Assembly: GCA_007922305.1 (NCBI GenBank) | Contig: ML677344.1 | Span: 459,001-523,000 of the forward strand | Source: Dermatemys mawii | Taxonomy: Eukaryota; Chordata; Testudines; Dermatemydidae | Direction: 5' to 3' | Length of the DNA stretch: 64,000 bases | Part shown: piece after piece, positions 10,561 to 22,189 of the stretch | Layout: every line of letters begins with the position of its first letter | Position numbering within the stretch: position 1 is the stretch's first letter | The notes under the pieces: generated by a model | The model's input: only the letters and a program-made list of their open reading frames with translations | Databases searched by the model: none | Told to the model about the DNA's origin: nothing | Position numbers and translations under genes: made by a program

Positions 10561-11682
10561 CCTCGGCAAGTTTCACCACAAGGTCTGTCCTGTCAATAAA
10601 ACAAAGGAGATGGGATGAACAGACACTATACACATGTGAGGTGCTGCCCTCCGCTCTTGCTCATGGGGTGCAACTCCATTGGGTATGGATGACATGTTCT
10701 GATATAAATATTGGTTGGGTGGTCAATATCGAGGCAACCAAATTAACAAAAGCCTGGATGAAGGGGTGTAAGTACAAAGTGACAATATATTACCTACGGT
10801 AGGTCTCTAGAATCTGGCAGGCAAAGACATAACAAGTTCTAGTAGCTGGAAGTTGAAGCCTTCAGAGTGGAAACTGAATAAGATGCAACTGGGCTATTGG
10901 AACTAGGATTGAATTAACCAATTCAAGGGATCCATCCACACCTGTGGTAAATTCTCCCTGGCTCGGGGTCTTTCAGTAGAGATTGGATGTTCTCAGAGAG
11001 ATTTTCTAGTTCAATCACAAGTTACTGGAGTGCCTGCAGGAATCGTTGGGTGGCTTCTTTGGCCTGTGATATGCAGGAGATCAGGCTAGATGGCCATAAG
11101 GGACCCTTCTGGCCTTAAAAATCTACCACTGTATTATTTCAACAGGCATTGTGTCCACTTCTGTCAGGCTCGCTCCTCATTCCTGCTTCACCCCCATCCT
11201 CAAGACTCACTCAGCCAAGGAACAATGGACCACTGGGTAGAGGAAATGTCATGTATTTAACATAACAGATGCATATAATGATAGGAAAAAATGGTCCATA
11301 TTTTGGTGTGTATTCCTTTATCTTCTCCTCCAGAGGTATTCATTCAGCGTGGTAACAGTTGTAGGTGCGGGAACAGGAGGAGGTCTCAGTGCTGGATTGG
11401 GCCCGCAGGGAGCTGGGGACAGGATCCAGGCATAAGAGTCTGCCCTCATGGTTCCCCACAAGCAACCCCCCCATTTAACAGGAAGAGAGTAAAGCCATGA
11501 AGCCCCTTGCCTCATAGTAAAGCAACACAGCCCCTCGCCACATAGCAATGCAATACGGCCCTTGCCTCACCGCAGAGCTACTAGCCAATCGCATTACGAG
11601 TAGTGTCCTTTAGGCCGAAGCTACCCAATACAGCTACTAGCCAATCTCTTTTACTTCATGGTGATCACATTTCCCTAAATGT

Positions 11683-11795
11683 GGCATGCATCCAACAAAG
11701 TGGGTATTCGCCCACGAAAGCTTATGCTTCAATATTTTTGTTAGTTTTTTAGGTGCCACAGGACTCTTTGTTGCTTCTGCAGATAAAAGATACTG
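11683..11795 (+). repeat. Hairpin-SINE family fragment
   Basis: The sequence 'catgcatccaacaaagtgggtattcgcccacgaaagcttatgcttcaat' followed by 'gttagt..aggtgccacaggactctttgttgc' is one arm of the abundant turtle element that ends in 'aacacggctac'. The rest is cut off near 11795 by unrelated sequence. Confidence 0.75.
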
Positions 11796-11915
11796 TAACC
11801 AGAATTCGAGGCTCACTCTGTTGGTCGCGAGACAGAGAGGAACAAGTAGTCTGGATGCTGTAACCGAATAAATCGCCTCTTACCACTCCACCCGGACTCA
11901 TCCTTTATTGAACCT
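11796..11915 (+). repeat. LTR-like end fragment, unidentified
   Basis: The stretch contains 'gctgtaaccgaataaatcgcctcttaccac' and ends 'cctttattgaaccttgcaaca'. An AATAAA followed by a short CT-rich stretch resembles the R-U5 end of an LTR. No matching second LTR or target duplication is visible, so the assignment is weak. Confidence 0.3.
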
Positions 11916-11917
11916 TG

Positions 11918-12075
11918 CAACAGCCGTGTTAGTCTGTATCAGCAAAAAGAATGAGGAGTCCTTGTGACACCTTAGAGACTAACACATTTATTTCAGCATG
12001 AGCTTTTTAGCTCATGAAAGCTTATGCCCAAATAAATGTGTTAGTCTCTAAGGTGCCACAAGGACTCCTCGTTGA
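11918..12075. repeat. Hairpin SINE with near-perfect fold-back arms
   Basis: It starts with 'cagccgtgttagtctgtatcagc'. From 11950 to 12074 the sequence is a near-perfect inverted repeat: 'gaggagtccttgtgacacct..' at the left pairs with '..aggtgccacaaggactcctc' at the right. The arms are about 58 bp around a short loop near 12008. The arms share the TTAGTCTCTAAGGTG core of the family. Confidence 0.85.
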
Positions 12076-12967
12076 GAGGGCTTAATGTTGATGAAGAAAA
12101 GTATCTGTGTGTTCTTGTGCATGTGTGTGTGTGTGTCTGTATAGTGCCTTGCACATTCTGAGTGCTATCTGAAGGTCAATAATTCTCAATATCTAGAGAA
12201 TGTACAAAATCACCCCAAACTTCCCAATCATTTGGTGGAGGAATTTTAACACATGGCTCCTGGTTCCTATCCCATCATTAGCTCTAAGGGCTTTCCACCT
12301 TTGTTTGCACCCTCAATGATCTGCCAACAGGAATGTAGGCATGGAGGCCGCTATACACCTGATTTGTGGGGGAAATTATTTGCAGGTGCAAATAATCCCT
12401 TCAGAAAGGAAGGGCAGGTTTTTTTTAAAAAAACAAGCCTCAAGTGTAATCCGAGTTGTCGCTTTCACCTAAACTCCATTCCCTAACCCCTTTCGGAATC
12501 CAGCACCTTTACACAAAGGCACTAAGACCAACACTGAAGTCCAGAGCGGTGATCTGCCTGTGAAACGTCAAAAAAGTCACTCAGCACCACAGTCTCAATC
12601 GTGGGTGTTGAAGGTATTTACCTTCACCCACGCCTGGGCACAAAGCTTGATTTATAGGAGGTGCTGAACACCCATCAGCTCCCATTGAAAACCAGGTCAC
12701 TCCTTTAGGTGATATTCAGATCATTCAGTCTAAATATAGACCATGGATGCCTAGCGATAGGCACCCACACTGGATCAGGTGGGGCACAATTCGAATCCGT
12801 GGATGAAATTGGAAATTAAAATGTACCGCAGCAGAATTTGGATCCGGTTTTGAACTTGCCCCGAACATGGCTGTGTTTGGTGCTGAGGTTCTGCTTCAGA
12901 TCCCTCGATGGTACAGACCAGCCCAATTCCTTTGCCCACATGCATCAGATTCTGTGGGCAAACTCAC

Positions 12968-13070
12968 CAGAACCCCGCAGTGCTCCTTCCTGTCCTAGGG
13001 CCTCGCTCTCCCTCACCGGCTGAGTCAGCTCCACACGCTCTCCCAGCCGCCTGCCTTGGGTGGATTTATA
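12968..13070 (-). promoter_or_regulatory. Putative OR-2 promoter and 5' non-coding exon
   Basis: On the minus strand CTATAAATCC (TATA box at 13070-13064) precedes about 95 bp of leader ending TTCTG|GTGAGT (gt at 12967-12966). The whole block, about 12240-13165, is nearly identical to 6000-6928 before OR-1. Box, leader length and donor are all kept, as expected for a functional module, though the recent duplication also explains similarity. Confidence 0.6.
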
Positions 13071-13165
13071 GTCACGGTGAGAGAACTCACCTCCTCCCTG
13101 CAAGGGGGTCTCACCATTCAGCTGGGAATCTCAGCTTCCACTTCCTCCTCTACACCCATCTCTGG

Positions 13166-14540
13166 CAGACAGAGTTAACTCTTTCTTTTCCGACTTGGGA
13201 GAAAAGAAGCTGTCCCTGCCTCTTGGGAATGACAGATAGAAAAGCCAATTTTGGATCCTCCTAGACCATGATCCCTCAGCCATTGCAGAACTGAGCACTA
13301 CAGTAGATCGCACCGTGCTTTGCCCAGTCTCGTTTTAAATAACTCAAGCAATGAACCCTCCACTACTTCCCTTAGGAGGCTGTATCCACCCCAGGGAGTC
13401 CATTAATGCCCACAGTACCTCCTGTGGCTACGCAAGAGGGTCACCCTGGCCAGACAAGTCAACTTCAGCTGCTTTCTGGTTGAATATTTAACAGTCCGCA
13501 ATCACTACAAATACAAGCCAGCCACTGAACGCCACACACAGGAAGAGGCCTTAGGAGTTCAAAAAGACAATACAGCCCCATAGATAGTTACTCCGTAGCC
13601 GGCCGCCTTATGTTATAATTTTGAGGTTGCACTGTCATAGTGCTCAGAGGCCTCAGCCTGGAAACCGAGCCCCACAACGCTAGGTGCTATAGACACATGT
13701 AAGGAAAAGACGCCGCCAGAGATTCAAATCTGTGTCTGTATTTCAGTTCCCGGGTGCGGTAAACTTCCTAAGGAGACGAAATCTCACCTCATTCCAGCCC
13801 CACCCACCCCTGAGGCATTCAATAACCCTGTGATCAAGGCAGACAAATGGGGAGACATTTGGTGCAACTAGTGGATCCTCTTAACTATAAATTAGTCCAC
13901 ACTGAAAACAAAACAAAACATGGCAGTGTCTCAGAGCCCAGGTCAATTGGGGGTTCAGGCCATGGTGCTCAAAAGAGCAGCAAAAATGTTCCCGCTCAGA
14001 CAGTCCAGGCTCCAGCCTTCCCCCTTCACTGGGTTTCAGAGCCCCGCGTGCAGCCCCAGCAGAAATGGCTACACTGGTGTTTTTAGCCCTGACCCATGAG
14101 CCCGGGTAAATTCACCCAGGCTCTAGGACTTGCTCCCCAGGGGAGGGGAGTTTGTGGTGTAGATGTACCCTAAGAAGAGGCAGGTTCACGGCAGTGCTAG
14201 CACTTCCTGGCTACAGTCCACCTGCCAGTCTGGCAAGGCAGCCACTCTTGTGGGATATCAGCTCTTCCGCTTCCATTTCTAGCTGGATCCCCAAAGGGAT
14301 GAGGTGCAGTGAAAACAATTCAGTGGGATGGAGTTCCCTTGACTTTTCAAAACCTTCAAAAAGACTTGGTTGATTTTAAGCTTGGGACCAAAATTTGGGG
14401 GATTTCTCATTCCAAGTGGAAATTCCAGTAGACGCCATAGGAATCCTTGAACTGGTCTTTCTCCTCCTCTCTCTTGATGTTTTCTGGTCTGGGTAGATTT
14501 TTACTGGTCTCTCTTGGTTTCTACTGGAGGATCCATAGCT
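13166..14540. other. Intergenic stretch, nothing recognised
   Basis: No long frame, no terminal repeats and no known repeat consensus were recognised. Near 14130-14160 a 'ggtgtagatgtaccct' segment is MITE-like but isolated. Confidence 0.5.
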
Positions 14541-14640
14541 GAAGGCAGGGCCGGTGCAACCACTAGGCAAACTAGGCAGCCGCCTAGGGTGCTAAGATTT
14601 GGGGGCACCAAAAAGTGGTGCCCCCCAATTTTTTTTTTTA
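14541..14640 (+). repeat. Dispersed 'agggccggtgcaaccactaggcaa' repeat start
   Basis: The opening 'gcagggccggtgcaaccactaggcaaactaggcagccgcctag' resembles the starts of the elements at 30448 and 55737 ('agggccggccttaccatgaggcaaactgaggcaactgcctcag'). A T-run follows at 14629-14639. The extent beyond about 14870 is unclear. Confidence 0.55.
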
Positions 14641-14867
14641 CAATGTTCCTGGGCTGGGCTGCCTGCGGTGCCCTGACATGTGCAGCCTTCAATCTCTCTC
14701 TCCCACAGCAGGGGAAGCCACGCCACTCCAGCTTGTTGCACGCTGGAGAGAGGGTCTGAGAGTTGCAAACGGAGCTCTGCCCAGCCGCTGGCACCCCTGC
14801 TGGCAATGACATTACTCAGACTCCCTCTCCCAGCGCAGGTGAAGCTGCGCTGCTCTAGTCTGATCAT

Positions 14868-14955
14868 AGAACCATAGAATCATAGAATATCAGGGTTGGA
14901 AGGGACCTCAGGAGGTATCTAGTCCAATCCCCTGCTCAAAGCAGGGCCAACCTGT
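14868..14955 (-). mobile_element. CR1 LINE 3' end fragment
   Basis: Read on the minus strand, this is the CR1 terminus: the plus strand shows 'tagaatcatagaatatcagggttggaagggacctcaggaggtatctagtccaa'. Only the last 90 bases or so are present, a typical 5'-truncated CR1 insertion. Confidence 0.9.
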
Positions 14956-15087
14956 TTAAAACCTGTTTAAAAAAACTTGCAATTACTTTGCACACAGAGT
15001 GAATGAGATGCCATCAGCTACGCAAGGGTCCAAAGAGTTGTCTGTGGGGAGTGACTGGAACCCACAGTCAAACCTGTCTAAACTGTG

Positions 15088-15255
15088 CGCAGAGAGACAA
15101 GGTGGGGGAGGGAATATCTTTTATGGACCAACTTCTGTCGGTGAGAGAGACCAGGTTCTGGGCCACACAGAGCTCTGTGTGTCTCTCTCTCTCTCCAACA
15201 GACATTGGTCCAGTAAAATATATTCCCTCCCTCCCCTGGCCTCTCTAATAGCCTG
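15088..15255. repeat. Inverted repeat of a dispersed element
   Basis: The arm at 15091-15150 ('agacaaggtgggggagggaatatcttttatggaccaacttctgtcgg') pairs with the arm at 15185-15250 ('caacagacattggtccagtaaaatatattccctccctcccctggcc'). The arms are two inverted copies of one repeat around a 35-bp spacer. The element is familiar in sauropsid genomes, but I cannot name the family. Confidence 0.7.
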
Positions 15256-16265
15256 GGCCCAATCCGGCTGTGACGACACGGCATAAACTGCACACGTTTA
15301 TCAACAGGCCTCGTTCCTAAGCTGTGTCCATACGGCACTGACTGGTCACACGCTGCTACTGGCTCTTCGCTTTGGTTCTGGCTATCAGTAGCTAATAATA
15401 CATGAATATTTCCTTATTACAGTTCCATGTAATCAACAGCTGGCAACTAGTTGCCACAGGGCTATTAAGTGCTTGCCAGAGACAGGGGACGTGGTCCGTG
15501 CAATCCTGGATGGGAGGGGAGGAGCGCACCCAACAATGGCTCTATCTCAGAGGCCGTGTAAGGTTTGGGAACCTAGAGCAAAGTGCTGGTCCTTGAGCAG
15601 ACGTGTGTTCATGCCCCAGGGCAGGCCAGAAAGGCCCTGGCCCTTTGCAGCTTGGAGCTGTAGTTGCAGGGCACATGACAAGGGCAAACGTGACCCACAG
15701 CACACCAGAGATAAGACTCCCTGCCTTTGAGGTACAAGGGGCAGGCGGGAGACAGGGAGAGATAGGAAAGGAATTTTCTGCCCAGGCCAAGGGGATAGTC
15801 TGTGGGAAGTGACCCCAAACAGGCCAAAGGGATGAGCTATTTCGGAGCATCCTGCTTTCCAAGGACAGGACCTGCTTCTCCCTCTTGTGAGTGTCTAATA
15901 CAGCGGGTGCGGGGAAGGGGCTGTGATGGGAGTCCCATGGGGGAGGGGGATGTGCCTTCATAAGGAGACAGTGAAGCCGTGGACACAAGGAGAAACTGGC
16001 TCTAGGACAGCACCCCGGTGACACAACATCTTGGGTGGAACATGCATCAGAAGGTGCTTTATGATACCCGGCCAGATGTGGTACAATGCTGGGAACCAGT
16101 GGGTGTATCAACGCTAAGCAGGGGATAACTTAATGCCAGTAACAGGAAAATGAGGAAGTTAGTTAAACTTCATTAAAGGTAACAGTCACCAATTCCTGCA
16201 AGCTGCAGGGAAGTTATTTAAAAACACCATAATAGAGGCTCAAACTAAAAATACTAATAAATTCT
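15256..16265. other. Intergenic stretch, nothing recognised
   Basis: The frames here (for example minus strand 15542-16111) have no recognisable domain and look like chance frames in moderately GC-rich DNA. No repeats were recognised apart from an A-rich run before 16290. Confidence 0.5.
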
Positions 16266-16279
16266 AAAAAAACTTAATA

Positions 16280-16610
16280 AAAAAATATGAGGAGAGATTA
16301 AAAAGACTGGGACTGTTCAGCTCAGAAATGAGATGACTCAGGGAGGGATATGGTAGAGTCTATAAAACCAGGACTGGTGTGGAGAAAGTGAATCATGAAG
16401 TGTTATTTACCCCTTCACATGACCCAAGAACGAGGGGTCTCCCAATGAAATTAACAGGCAGCAGGTTTAAAACAAATAAAAGGCATATTTCTTCACACAA
16501 CGCACAGTCAACCTGTGGAACATGTTGGCAGGGGATGCTGTGAAGGCCAAAAGTCAAACTGGGTTCAAAAAAAGAGACGCCGGTTTCCATGGCATAATGC
16601 AGGACAAAGG
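16280..16610 (+). mobile_element. CR1 LINE fragment (post-RT region)
   Basis: The stretch 'gaggagagattaaaaagactgggactgttcagct' through 'ctgtggaacatgttggcaggggatgctgtgaaggcc' matches the same part of the CR1 copies at 61640-62160 and 22190-22530. It lacks both ends. Confidence 0.85.
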
Positions 16611-16800
16611 TCCATCCAGAAGATGGCTGCTACCACCCAGGGTGCTTGCAATCCTGCCTCCTCCATGGGTAGCCCCACAACTGATAAATGCTGCCCCGAA
16701 AGTGAGGGATGAGGCCTGGGGAGAATGCTGATTCAGCGCTCCCACACGGCTCACCCACCACCTACCCCTCCCCACAAGAAGATGCGCTTTACACCCTTCT

Positions 16801-17079
16801 GTCCTAAGCCTCTCCTCCAGGGACTCGCGCCTGAAATCCTTCAGCACCTGCGGCTCCCATGTGTGCGTCATCCTGGTCTTCTACATCCTGGGGCTGTTCT
16901 CCTTCTACACACAGCGCTGGGGCCATAACATCCCTGCGCACATCCACATCCTTCTGGCAGACCTCTATGTGTTGGTGCCACCCATGCTGAGCCCCATCAT
17001 ATATGGCATGAAGACCAAGCAGATCAGGGTCCGGGTGCTGAGACCATTCTATCCAAAGAGACTCCGGGCTGGGCTTTGA
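16801..17079 (+). pseudogene. OR52-like receptor fragment, TM6-TM7 only
   Basis: In frame from 16801, [20 protein letters not shown] runs into the TM6 segment [14 protein letters not shown], then IPAHIHILL and the TM7 motif [18 protein letters not shown], ending at a TGA (17077-17079). About 90 C-terminal residues of a class I OR survive; TM1-TM5 are missing. The TM7 motif reads SPIIY instead of NPIIY. Upstream sequence is unrelated. It pairs with the broken gene at 58115-58882, which shares its [16 protein letters not shown] signature and its downstream flank. It cannot encode a receptor. Confidence 0.9.
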
Positions 17080-17637
17080 CCCCCACAGCGTGGGATGCTG
17101 AACAACAATGAATGAGACTCAGAAGGTTCAGATAGGCACCCAGGCTTTGGATTCTGATGTAAAAGGAACCTTGGAGACTCTCAGGCTGGAAATCACACAG
17201 GAAGACGCTCTCTCATGAACCTTCTGGTGCTTCCATCCTTCCAGCAAGGTTGACCAAGACCCGCAAGAACAGAATCGCCATGAACACAAGTAATTATTTT
17301 TAGTGGAAGTTAATTCTGATCTCAGCTGGGGGATGAAAGTTTAGATCATCACTCATTTTACCCATCCCACTGGCTCATCCTTAACACTGAGTATCACCAG
17401 TGCTCCTTTTCCCAGCAACACCTGGTAAAAGACTGGTCCCCACTCACAGGCCAAGTTCTACACATGAATCTATCCCTCCATTCTTCCACTCATCCCTCCT
17501 TCCAACCATCTAGCATCAATCTGCATATCTGCATATCTGTTAGCCTTGAAAAGCTGCCCAAGTGTGGCTGCTGCTGACTCCAGCGGCTGTGTGTGTTCTA
17601 GTGCAGAATTTTCCCTGCAATGTATATTTTATCTTTC

Positions 17638-18905
17638 CACCATATCTTATGACTTTACTTCAGCAGTTACGGAAAACCTACCTTGGCTATTTTGTGAAAG
17701 GAAGGCAAAAGACAACACTGAAATGCTCCCCTATATTGGTCAGGGATGTTTTTTAGTAAATCTCATTGTTGCAAGTTACTCAAAAGCTATTTTAAAAATT
17801 CTTAACAATGTACTGACAGTCTCCTTCTTCCAACTGTAATGTCACCTTGTCTCAAACATTTCTATTACCTGTTTCTTGTGTCTTCCTCACCTTTATGTCT
17901 GTTTCATGACAGTGTTAAAGACAATTTTAAGAGAGAAACAGTATAGTGCAAAATAAGCACCATCACCATGAAAAATGAAATGATTAAACGTGACGTTTGG
18001 AAACTGTGGGAACACTGATTGCATACAAGGCCCATTGCACTAGTTCTTGTTGTTATTATTCATTAATATTGATATTTGCACAGGGTGTCTCAGCAGAGCT
18101 CACCAGGGATATGGAAAGGGGTGAAACCAAAGCTGGAATTAGAAGATACGAGAAAGCCTTTCTCTCTCTGCCACCCCCCAGCCCTATGCACCAGCATCTC
18201 AGCACACTCCTACTCAGTGGATTTAAGAATGAGGTGAACAAAACTCCATTCATCCTCCTAGGGTAAGTTCTCTGTTCTCTAGCCCTATCATCGTCATATG
18301 AAATGCAGTCAGGGCCGGCTCTAGGGACCAGCAAAGGAAGCACGTGCTTGGGGTGGCCTTTTTTTTGTTCTTTGCTTCAATGGCATTCTGCCCCCTCCCT
18401 TTTTTCGGCCGTTTAAACTCTGATGAATATCGTCAGCTAGTTCCACAGGATTTAGGCCTGACCAATGGAAATATCCCCAGACCAGCTGTCCGCATTTGTC
18501 ACACGGAAACCAGTGCTACGAAAATAAGACTTTTTGGAAGTAGAAATGCTCCACTTGTAACACACATGAGAATAACCCAAGGCACTCATAGCCTGTCTTC
18601 TCTCATCTCATTACTGTCCTCACTGGTTTTCTACTGTCCATCCAACGTCATGTTTAATTTTTGATGGATGGTAACATGATGGGATGCTCCTGTCAATCCA
18701 CGTTGGGACATGTGATATGCCTTGAGAATGGGGACTCAGGAGAGATGCCTAACACCGGGGAGGGAGGGTATTTCTGTCCAGAGGGAATCCTTTTAAAATG
18801 CTCTAAAATATCAATTATTCCAAATATTTTCCTGTATAGAACATTCTTGACTCTCTGCGGAGGGGGAAGGGCCTCTGGGCCGGATCTCTAATGAACTCCG
18901 GATAT
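17638..18905 (+). repeat. Downstream flank shared with 59253-60430
   Basis: From 'accatatcttatgactttacttcagcagttac' to 'gggccggatctctaat' the order and orientation match the region after the OR52-like gene at 58115. A roughly 100-bp insertion with 'agggccggctctagggaccagc' (about 18306-18412) is present here only. This shows that the two OR52 relics come from one duplicated locus. No gene is recognised in it. Confidence 0.75.
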
Positions 18906-19084
18906 GGAGAAAGCAGCAGAAGGAAAGGGGGATAATTTGAAAATAAATGAAACGGAACAGTCCACCAACATTGGGCAACATCCCTTATCTACATGCAAGG
19001 GCCTGGCTGACAACATTCTAGGAGGTTTAAAGAAAATGTAATTCTCAGAGAGTCTGGGAGGCTCCATGAGATTCTACAAAGATC

Positions 19085-20840
19085 CAGAACATTCTAGGAG
19101 GTTAGTGAAAAATGAACCCACGTAGAAAATGACTGAAACATTTTACTTTTTGTTCTTGATAAATCCTGCTGACTGTTACTTATCACCTTGTTATCTTCTA
19201 GATGCTTGCAAACTGATTGCTTGATTATTTGCTGCATTATCTTTCCAGGTACAGAAGTTATTTCCCTTTTTATAGATGGGCACTGTATTTGCCCTTTTCC
19301 AGTCTTCTGGAATGTCCTCTGTCTTCTGTGACTTTTCAAAAATAATCGCTAATGGCTCAGATATCTCCTCAGTCAGCTCTTTGAGTATTCTAGGATACAT
19401 GTCATCAGGCCCTGGTCATTTGAAGACATCTACTTTGTCGAAGTAATTTTAACTTGTTCTTTTCATATTTTAGTCTCTTCTGATCCTATCTCATTTTCAC
19501 TGGCATTCACTATGTTAGAAGTCTTATCACCACCAACCTTCTTGGTGAAAACCGAAACAAAGACGTCATTAAGCACCTCTGCCATTTCCACATTTTCTGT
19601 TATTATTCCCCCCACACACACCTATCCCCATTGAGTAATGGGGCTACCCTGTCCTTGGTCTTCCTCTTGCTTCTTATGTATTTGTAGAATGTTTTCTTGT
19701 TACCTTTTATGTCTCTAGCTAGCTGGATCTCATTTTGTGCCTTGGCCTTTCTAATTTTGTTCCTATGTTCTTGTGTTATTTGTTTATATTCATCCTTTGA
19801 AATTTGACCTAATTTCAACTTTTTGTGTGAGTCTTTTGATTTTTAGATCATTGAAGATCTCCTGGTTAAGCCAGGGTGGTCTCTTGCCATACTTCCTCTC
19901 TCTCCTACACAGTGGAATAATTTACTCTTGTGCCCTTAATAATGTCTCTTTGAAAAACTGTCAACTGTCTTCTATTGTTTTTCCCCTTAGACTTGCTTCC
20001 CATGGGATCTTACCAACAATTCCCTGACTTTGCTGAAGTTTGCCTTCTTGAAATCCATTTCTTTATTGTGCTGTTCTCCCTCCTACCATTCCTTGGAATC
20101 ATGAACTCTACCTTTTCATGATCATTTTCACCCAAGCTGCCTTCCACTTTCAAATTCTCAGCCAGTTCCTCCCTATTTGTCAAAATCAAATCTAGAACAG
20201 CCTCTCCTCTAGCAGCTGTCTCCGCCTTCTGAAATAAGAAATTGTTTCCAATATATTCCAAGAACTTCATGGATAACATGTGCCCTGATGTGTTATTTTT
20301 CCAGCAGATGTCTAGGTAGTTGAAGTCCTCCATCACCACCAAGTCCTTAGCTTGAGGTGATTTTGTTACTTGTTTTAAAAAAGCTTCATCTACCTCTTCT
20401 TCCTGGTTAGGTGGTCTGCAGCAGACCCCTATCATAATATCACGCTTGTTTTTTACCCCTTTTATCCTTACTCAAAGACTTTCAGCAACTGTGTCTCCTA
20501 TTTCCATCTCAAACTCATAAGAACATAATAACATAAGAATGGCCGTACTGGGTCAGACCAAAGGTCCATCCAGCCCAGTATCCTGTCTACTGACAGAAGC
20601 CAATGCCAGGTGCCCCGGAGTGAGTGAACCTAACAGGTAATGGTCAAGTGATCTCTCTCCTGCCATCCATCACCCCCCTCTGACAAACAGAGACTAGGGG
20701 GTCCAAGTGTATACTTTTTTAATATATAAGGCAACAACTTGTCCCTTTTTCCCTGCCTGTCCTTCCTGAACAAGCTGTACCCTTCTATAAGAATAGTCCA
20801 GTCATGCATATTATCCCACCAAGTCTCTGATACCAACTAT
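19085..20840 (-). mobile_element. CR1 LINE, antisense, endonuclease to early RT
   Basis: Minus-strand frames read from right to left through CR1 ORF2. An endonuclease piece with SETWWDNMHDW and GYSLFRKDRQGKR lies near 20836-20740. The next endonuclease piece (20435-20010) has [18 protein letters not shown] and [13 protein letters not shown]. The linker [19 protein letters not shown] is near 19750. The start of RT (LTEEISEPLAIIFEKSQ, DWKRANTVPIYKKG) is near 19380-19270. Stops and frameshifts inactivate it. A SINE splits it at 20518-20690. Confidence 0.92.
20518..20690 (+). mobile_element. Turtle CR1-tailed SINE
   Basis: Begins 'agaacataataacataagaatggccgtactgggtcagacc' and continues 'aaaggtccatccagcccagtatcctgtc..caatgccaggtgcccc', a well-known turtle SINE. 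It lies inside the antisense CR1 and so inserted later. Confidence 0.85.
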
Positions 20841-21273
20841 GTTCTTCCTACCCACAGAGGAAGTGATAGCAACTGCACTTGTGTAGTGCTGCTGCTTATG
20901 TTTCATCCCAGAGCTGGCTGCATGTCTGCCATGGGTGAGTGGGTCTGTCTAGAATGAGGTTCAGAGGGATGTTCTGGATAAAAGGGGCCGTGTACATGTG
21001 AGATGTCCTTATCCAGCTCTTTCCCAAACCAGTGTTCAATTGTCTTCCTATTCAAGTCGGAGCAGAGACCTAACACCCAGGGTGGAGTCCTGTACATTGT
21101 GTGTGCACTTTTACACTGCCCAGTTTAGGTATGTAAATCCCCGGGGTGCACATCGGTTGGGGGGATTTGGACATTTCTGGAAGGTTTGGCCCACACTTTT
21201 CATGTAGCTGTCAATATGAACAGCCACCCAGTGGGAAAGAAATGGGTTAATCTCCATTCACCATTTGCTGGGA

Positions 21274-21464
21274 CTCCCTAGGTGCCAAACCAAATGTGCC
21301 ACTATAATAAGCCAAGTGTCTCAGCTCCCACCTGGGGAGTAAAGTCAGCAGGGTGTCATTAGGAGGTATAAATACTCTCACCCAAAGGATCCCGGCCGAG
21401 TGGAGAAACCTGCAGCCTGACTTCAGCCTGTGCTGAGAGGGGAGAAGACACAGCCAGGGTTCAG
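21274..21464 (+). promoter_or_regulatory. Putative OR-3 promoter and 5' non-coding exon (copy B)
   Basis: TATAAATA at 21367-21374 is followed by about 90 bp of leader ending GGGTTCAG|GTGAGC (donor gt at 21465). A palindrome-like CTCCCACCTGGGGAGT lies at 21325-21340, about 27 bp before the box; CTCCCTAGGTGC (21274-21285) resembles an Olf/EBF site (YTCCCYRGGGAR), the factor class known at OR promoters. The nearest downstream plus-strand acceptor before an OR is 'atttaatttacag' ending at 24364, 66 bp before the OR-3 start codon. Confidence 0.6.
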
Positions 21465-22189
21465 GTGAGCTGGGGCAGTTTATATTAAAGCTAGTCAAGG
21501 ATCTTTCTAAATATGGGATTTTTAGAGCAAATGGAAAGCTTTGGGCCAATTCTGTTGTCAGTCACACTCATGTAAAACTGGAATGATCGTAGATTTCCAC
21601 CTGTATAAGTGAAAGCAGATTGAGCAGAGAGCAGAGTTGGTCATTTAGAAGCGAACTATTTAATTCCATCAAAAAACAAAAAAACTATGTGAAGAAGCCA
21701 CTGAGTATTCCAAAAATCAGAGATATTCGGGTTACACACACAGACATAGTTCTCTCCCCTTGTACAATTGCATTGTGAGAGAATCTTTACAGTGTATCTG
21801 TGTTATCATAGGAGATTTCAGTCTAGGGGACATATGTTTCATCAAAGAGACAAGTAATTAAGACAGGGCAGTCCTATAACACAATCTCAATCACTTGCTA
21901 ACCTGGGCTCACTTGAACAACGTGCAGCTGATTACAATGAAATGTGAGGTCCTACATTGAGGAACAAAGGCCATAGATCACAAGATGGGGGGCTTTGTTT
22001 TAGAAAGCACTGACTCAAAAAAGAACTCAGAGTCATGATGTGTAACTAGCTGTAGATGAAGTCCCAGTGTGGTGTGGTGATGGAGAGAACAAATGCCCTC
22101 TTTGAACGTATAAGCAGGGGAATATGGAGCGGAAATAGAGAGGTGTACGGCTTGGAGCGACCTCACTGGACATTGTTTCTAGGTCTGGT

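Larger units (their letters stand above)
10590..12967 (-). other. Putative 5' UTR intron of OR-2
   Basis: About 2.4 kb between GTGAGT (12967-12962, minus strand) and the acceptor-like TTTTATTGACAG ending at 10590. It is paralogous to the OR-1 intron. It is interrupted at about 11335-12070 by repeat material (an LTR-like stretch and two hairpin-SINE pieces) that is absent from OR-1. Confidence 0.5.

Noticed and set aside
10561..10569. Longer N-terminus for OR-2 (and similar for OR-3, OR-4, OR-5, OR-6)
   Set aside because: The extensions start at TTG codons; the next ATG matches the start of OR-1 and has the usual class I OR length.
15542..16111. A 189-residue minus-strand frame
   Set aside because: No signal peptide, domain or paralogue; proline- and serine-rich composition and no support from neighbours.
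20518..20690. A tRNA gene inside the SINE
   Set aside because: No cloverleaf or complete A and B boxes could be made out; the sequence is the familiar SINE body.
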